NCBI GenBank assembly: GCA_900315845.1
Contig: OOHK01000004.1
Span: 1-64,000 of the forward strand
Direction of reading: 5' to 3'
DNA from: Candidatus Avelusimicrobium luingense
GTDB lineage: Bacteria; Elusimicrobiota; Elusimicrobia; Elusimicrobiales; Elusimicrobiaceae
DNA: 64,000 nucleotides
The translations under genes and the position numbers were made by a program. Shown piece by piece: positions 21,177 to 28,546 of the stretch (position 1 is the first letter of the stretch; each line of letters begins with the position of its first letter). The notes below the pieces were generated by a model that was not told the DNA's origin, ran no database searches, and saw only the letters and a list, made by a program, of their open reading frames with translations.

Positions 21177-22655
21177 TTATCGGTGTGTACTCAATGATTT
21201 ATTAAGTTGATCGCGTATTTGTTCTTGTTGTTGCGACAAGCCAAATAAAGGCTCGTAAAAGTTTTTATAGAAACTCGTCACATAGGACATGTGAGTCGTA
21301 GCCAACGAATAAAAAGGGTAAAAGGTTTGCCACGTTTGCGGCGGCATAGGATAAGATTCCGAATACCCATTATATACAAAGTCGGCCATTTGCCCGTTAA
21401 TCTCCCCTTTTAATATCGATTGGGGTTGGTTAAAATCAAGCACTGTGTACCTGGTGTGTGCGGGGTCGGTTAAGTCGCCATCCAAGTAAATAGACAGAGT
21501 TTGATTGGACAACGGAATCGTGGTATTATAGCGGTTTTTGGTCAAATAGATATTTTCAATTCCGGTTAATTCTCCCGCGGCATTGATATATACTTCCCGG
21601 CGGTTAAATTCTTTTCCGTTGATGGTTTCCCGGACAGATACCGGGATGGCGGTTTGACCGTCTTTTTTGACGGGATTACCGTACGTGAAATATCTTCCGT
21701 AGGTGGCTTGCGTCTGCCGCTCCACCGTGCTTACGGAAGAAATAAGATGGGTTTTGGGATCACGCAATATGGTCCCGCTGCCGGAGATATAGAAAATTTC
21801 CATCGGAGATTGCTGGAGCCACCCGTTTTTTTCTTCTTGTAGTGTGCCTTTTTTATAAGTGCGGGAAATCACGCGTTTATTGTCCCCTTGTTCCGCTACC
21901 CACGTTCCCGCGGCTTGGCGGGTAATGGTTTGGGCATTTTGGTAGATGTTGCGGGAATCGGGATCTAAACTCTTCCATCCTTTTTGGGCACGTTTGGAAA
22001 ATTTACCGTCGTGACGTTGGGCCAAATGTAAATCGATTAAGTTAATAAAACCGTCGGCATCGTCGTAGGTTAAATCGGGCGCTACGCTCGCCATTAACGT
22101 TTGCGGGTTCACATCACAAGAGTGATTGGCGGAAGCAAAAATAATCCATTTTCCATCTTGATCGGCCAAACCGTAAAAATGGCCGATTTCATGCAAGGTA
22201 ATGTGCGAGATATTATCTCTGTTTTGTTTATGCACCCAAATTGTATGATACGGGTTGTATCCTTTATCTTCAAAACAGGCTATATTTCCGCCGCAGTTCG
22301 GTTCTTCCGTAACATTCAGATAAATGTTTGCTTCCGCCGGCGAAGATACGCGGCGTAACGTCAGGCCGTGGTGTAAGATATCCAACACGTCTTGAAACTC
22401 GTTGGTGCGTTTGCTTTTTATGATTAACTGTTCGGTTCCCTGTAACCAGCGGAGCATGTTTTCTTTGAAAATTGTTTCTTCGGCCGGGGTGACTTCATCG
22501 GAAACCGCATAAAGGATGGGCCGCTGGTCTATTAAATGGTCCACGGCAAAGGAATCGTCATGCACGGCCCCTTGATAAATAGCCCACGGAGTGCGCGCCC
22601 ACACCGATAACGGCGCTGTTAGCAAGAGAGCCCCCAGAAAAAATATCCGTTTCAT
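21177..22655 (-). CDS. Secreted metzincin-like zinc metalloprotease
   Basis: 492 residues with a cleavable signal peptide (MKRIFFLGALLLTAPLSVWA). The zinc motif HEIGHFYGLAD (155-165) fits HExxHxxGxxD, the variant in which Asp is the third ligand, as in the snapalysin group (M7). A possible Met-turn (TLMAS) follows. The C-terminal 270 residues are beta-rich and have no family I recognise; they might bind a substrate or surface. Expected in the periplasm or outside the cell. Start ATG 22655 is supported by AGGGAA and a good promoter. Specificity unknown. Confidence 0.78.
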   Translation of the reverse strand: MKRIFFLGALLLTAPLSVWARTPWAIYQGAVHDDSFAVDHLIDQRPILYAVSDEVTPAEETIFKENMLRWLQGTEQLIIKSKRTNEFQDVLDILHHGLTLRRVSSPAEANIYLNVTEEPNCGGNIACFEDKGYNPYHTIWVHKQNRDNISHITLHEIGHFYGLADQDGKWIIFASANHSCDVNPQTLMASVAPDLTYDDADGFINLIDLHLAQRHDGKFSKRAQKGWKSLDPDSRNIYQNAQTITRQAAGTWVAEQGDNKRVISRTYKKGTLQEEKNGWLQQSPMEIFYISGSGTILRDPKTHLISSVSTVERQTQATYGRYFTYGNPVKKDGQTAIPVSVRETINGKEFNRREVYINAAGELTGIENIYLTKNRYNTTIPLSNQTLSIYLDGDLTDPAHTRYTVLDFNQPQSILKGEINGQMADFVYNGYSESYPMPPQTWQTFYPFYSLATTHMSYVTSFYKNFYEPLFGLSQQQEQIRDQLNKSLSTHR

Positions 22656-22688
22656 ACGTTTTCCCTGTTACTTGTAGAGGATATTTAT

Positions 22689-22717
22689 AGTATAGATAGG
22701 AAACGCAGAAACGTCAA
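22689..22717 (-). promoter_or_regulatory. Sigma70-type promoter of the metalloprotease gene
   Basis: On the minus strand TTGACG (22717-22712), a 17-bp spacer and TATACT (22694-22689), 33 bp before the ATG. Confidence 0.7.
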
Positions 22718-22721
22718 GCAA

Positions 22722-22760
22722 AAATTAACAAAACCCAAAACAAATGTTTTGGGTTTTGTG
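22722..22760 (-). terminator. Terminator of lysS
   Basis: Perfect 14-bp inverted repeat (22728-22741 / 22746-22759) with a 4-nt loop, followed by TAATTTTT on the minus strand. Confidence 0.8.
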
Positions 22761-22784
22761 TTATGCGAAACGTAATGACGGCGG

Positions 22785-24299
22785 TTATTTTTCTTCGTCT
22801 AATTTTTTAAGCGTGGGGAACAAGATAATCTCACGGATGGAATCTTGTCCGGTCAGCATCATAATAATACGGTCGATACCGATACCCATCCCGCCGGTAG
22901 GCGGCATGCCGCTTTCCAACGCTTCAATATAATCGGCATCCAAAATATCGGCATTTTCGGCATCTTCGCCTTTGGCGGCGGCCTTAGCGGCGGCCTGGTC
23001 TTTTAAGCGTTGAAGTTGGTCAGCCGGATCGTTTAACTCGGTATAAGCATTGCCAAGTTCTTGCCCGTTCACAAACACTTCAAAGCGTTCTACCAGTTCC
23101 GGGTCGCCCGGTTTGGTTTTGGCAAACGGACTGACGGCGGTAGGATAATCTAACGCGATGACCGGGTTGTGGTAATCGGCGAGTAATTTGCCTTCAAAGA
23201 GTTCGTCAAAAATGGCGGAATCACTGTCGTTTTCGGTAAATTTCACACCTTGTTCACGCGCGACTTCTTCCAATTTGGCGCGGTTGAATTGGCGTCCGTT
23301 TAAGACTTCGTGAATATCGTGACCGAATTTTTCTTGCCACGCTTGCGGAATGTAAAGGCGCTTAAACGGCGGGCGCAAATCTACGTCATAGCCACGGAAA
23401 TGGATTTGCTCCACGCCGATGGCTTTGGCGGCGTTGCCTAAAATTTCATCAAACAAATCAGCCATGGAATTGACATCCCCATACGCTTGGTACAACTCCA
23501 TCATTGTAAATTCGGGGTTGTGCGTGGTGTCAATGCCTTCGTTGCGGAACATATGCCCGATTTCATAAATTTTATCTAACCCGCCCACAATTAAGCGTTT
23601 GTGGTGAAGTTCCAGCGCAATACGCATATAGAGCGGCATTTTTAGTGCGTTGTGATACGTTTCAAACGGACGCGCAATCGCACCGCCCGAAGATGGATTC
23701 AAAATCGGCGTTTCTACTTCCAAAAATCCTTTTTCATCTAATGTTTTGCGAATAGAGGAAATGATTTTGGCACGCTTTACAAAAATATCTTTGACTTCTT
23801 CGTTCGCAATTAAATCTAAATGACGTTTGCGAAAGCGTACTTCGGTATCTTGCAAGCCGTGATATTTTTCCGGCATGGGGCGGATGGCTTTGGAGAGTAA
23901 CGTCATAGACGTAACTTTAATGGTTTTTTCGCCCGTTTTGGTAACAAACATGTGCCCTTTAACGGATACAAAATCACCCACGGCAATATGTTTTTTGAAG
24001 AATTGATACGGTTCATCGCCCAATTGGTCTTTGGCAACGTACAGTTGCACGCGGCCCGAAAAATCACGCAAGTGTGCAAACGCGGCTTTGCCCATTAAGC
24101 GCAGTTGGATAATGCGTCCGGCAGTGGCGACTTCGGCATTTTCAGCAGAGTTTTTAGCGCCCGCGCAGGAAATTGTTTTTTCGCAGCGGTTGGGATAAGG
24201 AGTAATACCCATGTTACGGATTTCATCCACTTCGGCGTAACGCTCCTTGATAATTTCGTCTAACGAATTGTTGTGTTGGGCTTGTGTATTGTCAGCCAT
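22785..24299 (-). CDS. lysS: Lysyl-tRNA synthetase (class II)
   Basis: 504 residues, the usual length. An N-terminal OB-fold anticodon-binding domain (about 60-160) is followed by the class II catalytic core: motif 2 around MFRNEGIDTTHNPEFTMMELY, and motif 3 near the C-terminus, GMPPTGGMGIGIDRIIMML. It charges tRNA-Lys in the cytoplasm. CGAGG precedes the start. Single-gene unit ending in a strong hairpin; divergent from the ankyrin gene across an 80-bp gap. Confidence 0.96.
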   Translation of the reverse strand: MADNTQAQHNNSLDEIIKERYAEVDEIRNMGITPYPNRCEKTISCAGAKNSAENAEVATAGRIIQLRLMGKAAFAHLRDFSGRVQLYVAKDQLGDEPYQFFKKHIAVGDFVSVKGHMFVTKTGEKTIKVTSMTLLSKAIRPMPEKYHGLQDTEVRFRKRHLDLIANEEVKDIFVKRAKIISSIRKTLDEKGFLEVETPILNPSSGGAIARPFETYHNALKMPLYMRIALELHHKRLIVGGLDKIYEIGHMFRNEGIDTTHNPEFTMMELYQAYGDVNSMADLFDEILGNAAKAIGVEQIHFRGYDVDLRPPFKRLYIPQAWQEKFGHDIHEVLNGRQFNRAKLEEVAREQGVKFTENDSDSAIFDELFEGKLLADYHNPVIALDYPTAVSPFAKTKPGDPELVERFEVFVNGQELGNAYTELNDPADQLQRLKDQAAAKAAAKGEDAENADILDADYIEALESGMPPTGGMGIGIDRIIMMLTGQDSIREIILFPTLKKLDEEK

Positions 24300-24367
24300 A
24301 ATAAAACCTCGTTTATAAATAATTACTTATATTTTATCAAATTTGTAGGTATCCGCCGAAAAAGTGC

Positions 24368-24373
24368 TACAAT
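24368..24373 (+). promoter_or_regulatory. Extended -10 box giving a probably leaderless ankyrin-gene mRNA
   Basis: TGCTACAAT ends 6 nt before the ATG at 24380; predicted start point is the A of the start codon. Confidence 0.55.
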
Positions 24374-24379
24374 ACAACT

Positions 24380-25015
24380 ATGAACAAAAACTTTACTATT
24401 TTTTTAGTTGTAGTTGTTTTGTTATTCGGCGGCGGATTTTATTACCGCTATAAAACGAATGCAGCCGACGAGCGCGGAGCCACCAAATTGATGCGCTCTT
24501 TTGAACAGGAAACCGAACAGCAAAAAGTGTTGCGGATGATTCGGCATGCCGATAACCTCAATGAACGGGATAAAACAGGCCGGACCGCTCTTTTCTATGC
24601 GGTGCAACATAATGCCGATCCGGAAATGATTGAACACTTGATTAAACAAGGGGCTGATACTACCATTACAGACAGTATCGGGCAAACGGTTCTCATGGTG
24701 GCGGCACGGTATAATATGTCCGAACCGGTCCTGGGGCATTTGCTTTCGGCGGGTGCGCCCATCAACGCCGCCGACCGCGACGGCTATACGGCCCTTGCGA
24801 TTGCCGCACAATTTAATACACCCGGCATGGTTAAAAAATTATTGCGTGCCGGTGCCGATCCGGATATTAAGCCCGCTGACGGACAAAATATCGCGGATAT
24901 TTTGGCGAAAAATGAAAAATTTTCCGACACCGAAAAAGAAGATTATGCGCTTGCGCTTAAAGTCTTATCTATTATCGGCCCGCGCCCGCGCATAGCAACG
25001 GAAAAAGAGAAATAA
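24380..25015 (+). CDS. Membrane-anchored ankyrin-repeat protein
   Basis: 211 residues: an N-terminal membrane helix (about 5-24, TIFLVVVVLLFGGGFYY) then a linker and four ankyrin repeats (about 60-180; units such as TGRTALFYAVQHN, IGQTVLMVAARYN, DGYTALAIAAQFN). With a positively charged segment after the helix, its topology cannot be settled. Ankyrin repeats bind proteins; the partner is unknown. It has its own promoter, no leader and its own terminator. Confidence 0.85.
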   Translation: MNKNFTIFLVVVVLLFGGGFYYRYKTNAADERGATKLMRSFEQETEQQKVLRMIRHADNLNERDKTGRTALFYAVQHNADPEMIEHLIKQGADTTITDSIGQTVLMVAARYNMSEPVLGHLLSAGAPINAADRDGYTALAIAAQFNTPGMVKKLLRAGADPDIKPADGQNIADILAKNEKFSDTEKEDYALALKVLSIIGPRPRIATEKEK

Positions 25016-25039
25016 AACAAATCGGATAAATTAAAAATT

Positions 25040-25070
25040 TACCCCTGCCTTGCGGTAGGGGTAAGTTTTT
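25040..25070 (+). terminator. Terminator of the ankyrin gene
   Basis: Stem ACCCCTGCC / GGTAGGGGT with a 4-nt loop, then AAGTTTTT. The rest of the gap to 25182 shows nothing I can name. Confidence 0.8.
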
Positions 25071-25182
25071 GCGCCCACCAAGAGGGATTCTACCGACGGG
25101 GGAGTGACCAAAATAGTGCCCTATTTCTTTATAGCTCCCGGTCCTTCTTCAATTAAGATATAGCTTATATGCTATCTGATTT

Positions 25183-25830
25183 TCACATGGGATCGTCTAA
25201 GGGAAACAACTGAGCAATGAATTTATAACACAGTCCATGTTCTTGACTATATGTATCTATAGGATTAGCAAGAGTCATAACTGCAAGCGCTTCCTTATAT
25301 GATATTTTTGAACGCGAATGCCTGTATTTAAAATCAGTTATTGCAAAATCTGCATAAGCCCTTCCTTTGTAATTAAAAAAAAGTTTATTTCTAATTTTCC
25401 TAGTTGTTAAAGAAACGGAAATTGTATTTTGAATATCAGTAATTTTAACTAGTAAAATTGATTTCGTTACTACCTTGGCTTCTCCAAGACTAAGAGCATA
25501 GTTGGTGTTTCCAAAGATAAATGGATCTGTGGACAAAATCCCTTTTAAATCGTTTACTCCGAAAGGACATAAATACTTGAAGGGAATATCTGTATTAATT
25601 CTCCAATCTTCTTGATGACAAAAAGAAGGAGCGGGAGCCAAAAAATCAACTTCTACAACATCCAATACTTCCGCATCAATACCATTGGAACATCTTAAAT
25701 GATTAGGCATTAATTCGCTTCCAATTTTTGATAATAATCTAACAAATGTGCCCGTTTCTAAATCAAGACCCACAACACAGAGTTTAAGATTTTTGGGAGA
25801 TTTAGCCAAAAGGAGAATTTCTTTTTTCAT
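25183..25830 (-). CDS. Dual OB-fold domain protein of a DUF488 module
   Basis: 215 residues. The N-terminus (ILLLAKSPKNLKLCVVGLD, then LETGTFVRLLS) and the overall pattern resemble the dual OB-containing domain proteins often found beside DUF488 genes; OB folds usually bind nucleic acid. This assignment is from memory of the family and moderate. No signal or membrane segment. It lies 6 bp after the second DUF488 gene as the third gene of the operon. The DNA is visibly richer in A+T than its surroundings, suggesting transfer. Function unknown. Confidence 0.65.
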   Translation of the reverse strand: MKKEILLLAKSPKNLKLCVVGLDLETGTFVRLLSKIGSELMPNHLRCSNGIDAEVLDVVEVDFLAPAPSFCHQEDWRINTDIPFKYLCPFGVNDLKGILSTDPFIFGNTNYALSLGEAKVVTKSILLVKITDIQNTISVSLTTRKIRNKLFFNYKGRAYADFAITDFKYRHSRSKISYKEALAVMTLANPIDTYSQEHGLCYKFIAQLFPLDDPM

Positions 25831-25836
25831 ATACCT

Positions 25837-26280
25837 CTAAATATGAATAATCTGGATTGTGGGATTCCAACGTTTTAAATATTCAGCCATAAGCCTACGA
25901 TGGCAATGTTCTGGGGTGGGTTCGCTACACAATAAACAAACATTTTGATATTTATCTTGAACGATTTCTGTAAATGCTCGCTCAATTTTCCGTTTTGTGA
26001 TTAAATCATTGTACTCTGCTTCATAAGTTTCCCATGTAATAAGTTTCTTTTTGTAATTATCTAAAAGTTCTTTCGTGGGGGCAAATGAAATATCATGTGC
26101 ATATTGTACATTAGAGATCTTACTTAGAAAGAATTTGAGGTCCGGATCTTTTGTAAAGCTAGCAAGTTGGGATTTATTGTTTAAGCGGACATCAATTAGT
26201 AATTCAACCCGATTATGCTCTAGGAGAGTAAAGAATTCTTGTGCGTTTTTCTGCGTAAAGCCAATAGTGTATAAGTTCAT
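25837..26280 (-). CDS. DUF488 family protein, short form
   Basis: 147 residues. DUF488 hallmarks: LYTIGFTQKNAQEF at the N-terminus, LLIDVRLN, and a C-terminal LLCSEPTPEHCHRR motif with conserved Cys and His. Cytoplasmic. The start overlaps the stop of the preceding DUF488 gene by 4 bp (ATGA), so translation is coupled. The biochemical role of the family is not settled; the Cys/His motif suggests catalysis or metal binding (inference). It differs strongly from its neighbour, so the pair is probably a heteromeric partnership rather than a recent duplication. Confidence 0.85.
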   Translation of the reverse strand: MNLYTIGFTQKNAQEFFTLLEHNRVELLIDVRLNNKSQLASFTKDPDLKFFLSKISNVQYAHDISFAPTKELLDNYKKKLITWETYEAEYNDLITKRKIERAFTEIVQDKYQNVCLLCSEPTPEHCHRRLMAEYLKRWNPTIQIIHI

Positions 26281-26876
26281 TTGATATCTTTCTCCTTGAA
26301 TCCAATTTTTTCATTTTGCCGTCGGTATGCTTCCTCTAGCATTGCTTTTTGATCCATTGGTGCATCAAACAATGAAGGATATTTAAAGTACAAATCAAGC
26401 AATCGTGTATCCATTTCTTCTTGAGTCTGCAGAGAACCATCGGAAAGAATATGTGATATTTCAAACCCCATATCTCGCATTGCTTTTGCCACCATAATAT
26501 TTCTATGGCAATTAATAGGGTCTTTTTCTGCGCACATTAACACAAAATTATAGTTTAGGGATAACCCTTTCTCAATTTTTTCTACTCCGCTCTTGAATGT
26601 CTCTGTTTGAGTAAATTTTTTAAAATCTAAATAGCCATTTGTAAAATATTCTCTATTATTTTGTCTAGCCCCAAACTCATGTGCATAGTTCCTATATATA
26701 ATTCCATTTTGTTCAAGGAAAGGTCTAAGATTTTCCTTGCTATATGCTTCATAGTATTCAGATGCTTTTGGAACACTTCTAACATCAATGAGTACAGAAA
26801 TGGAGTATCGGCGCAAAGTAGTTAAAAATGTGTCGATATCAAAACCGGCATATCCAATGGTATATATTCTTTTCAT
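26277..26876 (-). CDS. DUF488 family protein, long form
   Basis: 199 residues. The same hallmarks: IYTIGYAGFDIDTF, VLIDVRSVPKA and VLMCAEKDPINCHRN with Cys and His. First gene of the AT-rich DUF488/DUF488/dual-OB module. A TTTGCTACAAT -10 box lies 26 bp upstream and the short leader has no Shine-Dalgarno site (CACCCCCGAACGCCT before the ATG). The module sits on the 3' side of tRNA-Gln, a common place for inserted islands, but no integrase or repeat is seen. Confidence 0.85.
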   Translation of the reverse strand: MKRIYTIGYAGFDIDTFLTTLRRYSISVLIDVRSVPKASEYYEAYSKENLRPFLEQNGIIYRNYAHEFGARQNNREYFTNGYLDFKKFTQTETFKSGVEKIEKGLSLNYNFVLMCAEKDPINCHRNIMVAKAMRDMGFEISHILSDGSLQTQEEMDTRLLDLYFKYPSLFDAPMDQKAMLEEAYRRQNEKIGFKEKDIK

Positions 26877-26901
26877 AGGCGTTCGGGGGTGAATTAACTA
26901 C

Positions 26902-26907
26902 ATTGTA
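26902..26907 (-). promoter_or_regulatory. Extended -10 box of the DUF488 module
   Basis: Minus strand TTTGCTACAAT, the same string as before tRNA-Pro. Predicted start about 26895. The gap from here to tRNA-Gln (about 230 bp) holds no gene; it has two copies of GTGCCCAAAA about 95 bp apart, of unknown meaning. Confidence 0.5.
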
Positions 26908-27105
26908 GCAAATAACACTAGCTTTATTTCATGATGAGTTTTTATATTAACTGTGCCCAAAAGCATGAAAAATGGCACACCTATTTATAGAATCTAACAT
27001 TACGTTAGGGCGGTAGAATTGGCAGATATAGTGTGCCCAAAAAGTGCCCAAGGGTTTCATAGATTGCTTGCGTAAATGCTTACCAGGAATGTGCCTTCTT
27101 CCCAT

Positions 27106-27132
27106 AAAATAGGCCCCGCATATGCGAGGCCT
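27106..27132 (-). terminator. Terminator of tRNA-Gln
   Basis: Inverted repeat AGGCCTCGCA / TGCGGGGCCT with a 2-nt centre, followed by ATTTTAT on the minus strand. Confidence 0.7.
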
Positions 27133-27138
27133 AAATTT

Positions 27139-27209
27139 TTCCGGGACTAGGATTCGAACCTAGAATTAATGCTCCAGAGGCACCCGTGTTACCATTACAC
27201 CATCCCGGA
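27139..27209 (-). tRNA. tRNA-Gln (anticodon CTG)
   Basis: Full cloverleaf: acceptor TCCGGGA / TCCCGGA, D arm GTGT-loop-ACAC, anticodon arm GGTGC-CTCTGGA-GCATT with anticodon CTG, and T arm CTAGG-TTCGAAT-CCTAG. CCA is not encoded. A TATAAT box (27221-27216) ends 6 nt before the mature 5' end, so the transcript should start within about 2 nt of it. Confidence 0.92.
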
Positions 27210-27296
27210 GTGACAATTATATTTTATCACATTTTTTCTAAGACGCACAAACTCCCGCGGGTTGGGTGAGAATTTGTTATAATAAATTAAGAGTTC

Positions 27297-27370
27297 GCGC
27301 CTATAGCTCAATTGGTTAGAGCAATCGACTCATAATCGATGGGTTCCAGGTTCAAGTCCTGGTGGGCGCA
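27297..27370 (+). tRNA. tRNA with CAT anticodon (Ile2 favoured, or elongator Met)
   Basis: Acceptor GCGCCTA / TGGGCGC, D stem GCTC/GAGC (elongator type), anticodon arm ATCGA-CTCATAA-TCGAT, T arm CCAGG-TTCAAGT-CCTGG, no encoded CCA. The C4-G69 and C5-G68 acceptor pairs are those known to favour lysidine synthase TilS, so Ile2 is preferred over Met. Extended -10 box TTTGTTATAAT at 27274-27284. Confidence 0.88.
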
Positions 27371-27373
27371 GTA

Positions 27374-27410
27374 AAATTTGGGTTATCCCTTGTGGATAGC
27401 CCAAATTTTT
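27374..27410 (+). terminator. Terminator of the CAT tRNA
   Basis: About 14-bp stem (AATTTGGGTTATCC / GGATAGCCCAAATT) with one wobble pair, then T5. Bases 27411-27490 show nothing further. Confidence 0.8.
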
Positions 27411-27510
27411 TATTCAATCAAGCACGCGGTTTTATCTTCGGCCGGGGTTCGAATACGCAAAAGCAAAACGGTTAAATCCCCCTTGTCCTTTTTTGCTACA
27501 ATGTAACCAA

Positions 27511-27583
27511 CGGGGCATGGCTCAAGTGGTAGAGCGCCCGCTTTGGGAGCGGGAGGCTCCCGGTTCAAGTCCGGGTGCCCCGA
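27511..27583 (+). tRNA. tRNA-Pro (anticodon TGG)
   Basis: Acceptor CGGGGCA / TGCCCCG, D stem GCTC/GAGC, anticodon arm CCCGC-TTTGGGA-GCGGG with anticodon TGG, T arm CCCGG-TTCAAGT-CCGGG, no encoded CCA. Extended -10 TTTGCTACAAT ends at 27502, 8 nt before the tRNA. No terminator follows: the next ATG lies 7 nt past the tRNA end. Confidence 0.95.
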
Positions 27584-27589
27584 TTTTTT

Positions 27590-28546
27590 ATGATTAACGT
27601 GCTAAATCCTTCTTGTATCTTCAACCGCGTTCATACCTTAGCGGAAGTAGTCGGGCGTTCTGTGTCCGACGGGATTTGCACGGTTATTTCCAAGCCACAA
27701 AAAGCGCCGTTCGCATTTTCCTCGTTGGTGTTATCTGTTAATTTAGGCGCATGTTTTGACGGTTGCTTACTTGTGGAAGTGCAAGTAGGCGACGGCAAAA
27801 ATTGGAGTCCTTTTTTCAAACTCGGTTTATTGTCCGAAACTTTCCAACAAAGTTTTCCCGACCAACTAAACAGTTGGGGACTGGTACGCACAGATGAACT
27901 TATTTTGTCCGTGCCCATGCGTTATTACCGTTTTCGGTTACGTATGGAAGGCGAAGTCCCTTTGCGTGGTTTAGGCGTTAGCGGGGTACGCACGCCGTTT
28001 GTGTTTAACGAGAAAAAAGCCGCCCGTTTGCCGCGCGGAAAATTTTGGATGCGCATAGAACCTATTTCCCAAAAAGAGCAAAAATCGCCCGATAAAAACC
28101 GCATTTGCAGCCCGACTTCCGTCTGTATGGCACTCAATGCTTTGGGGCGGCGCACCGCACTCGTGCGTGTGCTGCAAAATGTGTATGACCGTTCCGCCGA
28201 TATTTACGGAAATTGGTTTTTTAATACGGCGTATGCTTCCCAACAGGGGCTTGATGTGTATTTCCGGCGGTTTAGTTCGCTGGAAGAATTGGAACGATTT
28301 TGTACGCCTAATTCGCTGGTCGTTGCGAGTATTGCGTATGCTAAAAATGAATTGCCCGATGCCGCCCAACCGCAAACGGCCGGACATTTAGTGCTTATCG
28401 GCGGTTATCAAGACGGCAAAATTTTAGTGGCCGATCCGGCTGCCGAAACTTCAAGCGGAGTATTGCGTGCGTATGATGCTGTCCCTTTTGCGCGCGCGTG
28501 GCTTAAAAATAAACAAGGGGCGGCGTATATTTTGAGGAAACGATGA
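27590..28546 (+). CDS. C39-like cysteine peptidase
   Basis: 318 residues. The C-terminal half carries a papain-like C39_2 pattern: catalytic Cys at C173 in RICSPTSVCMALN, His at H266 in AGHLVLIGGY, and D282 in ILVADPAA. The N-terminal 140 residues look like a beta sandwich. No signal peptide. The ATG at 27590 is only 6 nt past the mature tRNA-Pro end with no Shine-Dalgarno site, so its mRNA is probably released from the tRNA-Pro transcript by tRNA 3' processing (inference). It overlaps the next gene by 4 bp. The family cuts peptides, for example after double Gly or in cell-wall peptides; the substrate is unknown. Confidence 0.82.
   Translation: MINVLNPSCIFNRVHTLAEVVGRSVSDGICTVISKPQKAPFAFSSLVLSVNLGACFDGCLLVEVQVGDGKNWSPFFKLGLLSETFQQSFPDQLNSWGLVRTDELILSVPMRYYRFRLRMEGEVPLRGLGVSGVRTPFVFNEKKAARLPRGKFWMRIEPISQKEQKSPDKNRICSPTSVCMALNALGRRTALVRVLQNVYDRSADIYGNWFFNTAYASQQGLDVYFRRFSSLEELERFCTPNSLVVASIAYAKNELPDAAQPQTAGHLVLIGGYQDGKILVADPAAETSSGVLRAYDAVPFARAWLKNKQGAAYILRKR

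Noticed and set aside
26877-27138. Attachment site or integrase remnant next to tRNA-Gln
   Set aside because: I looked for a repeat of the tRNA 3' end and for integrase motifs on both strands and found none; only the paired GTGCCCAAAA strings remain.
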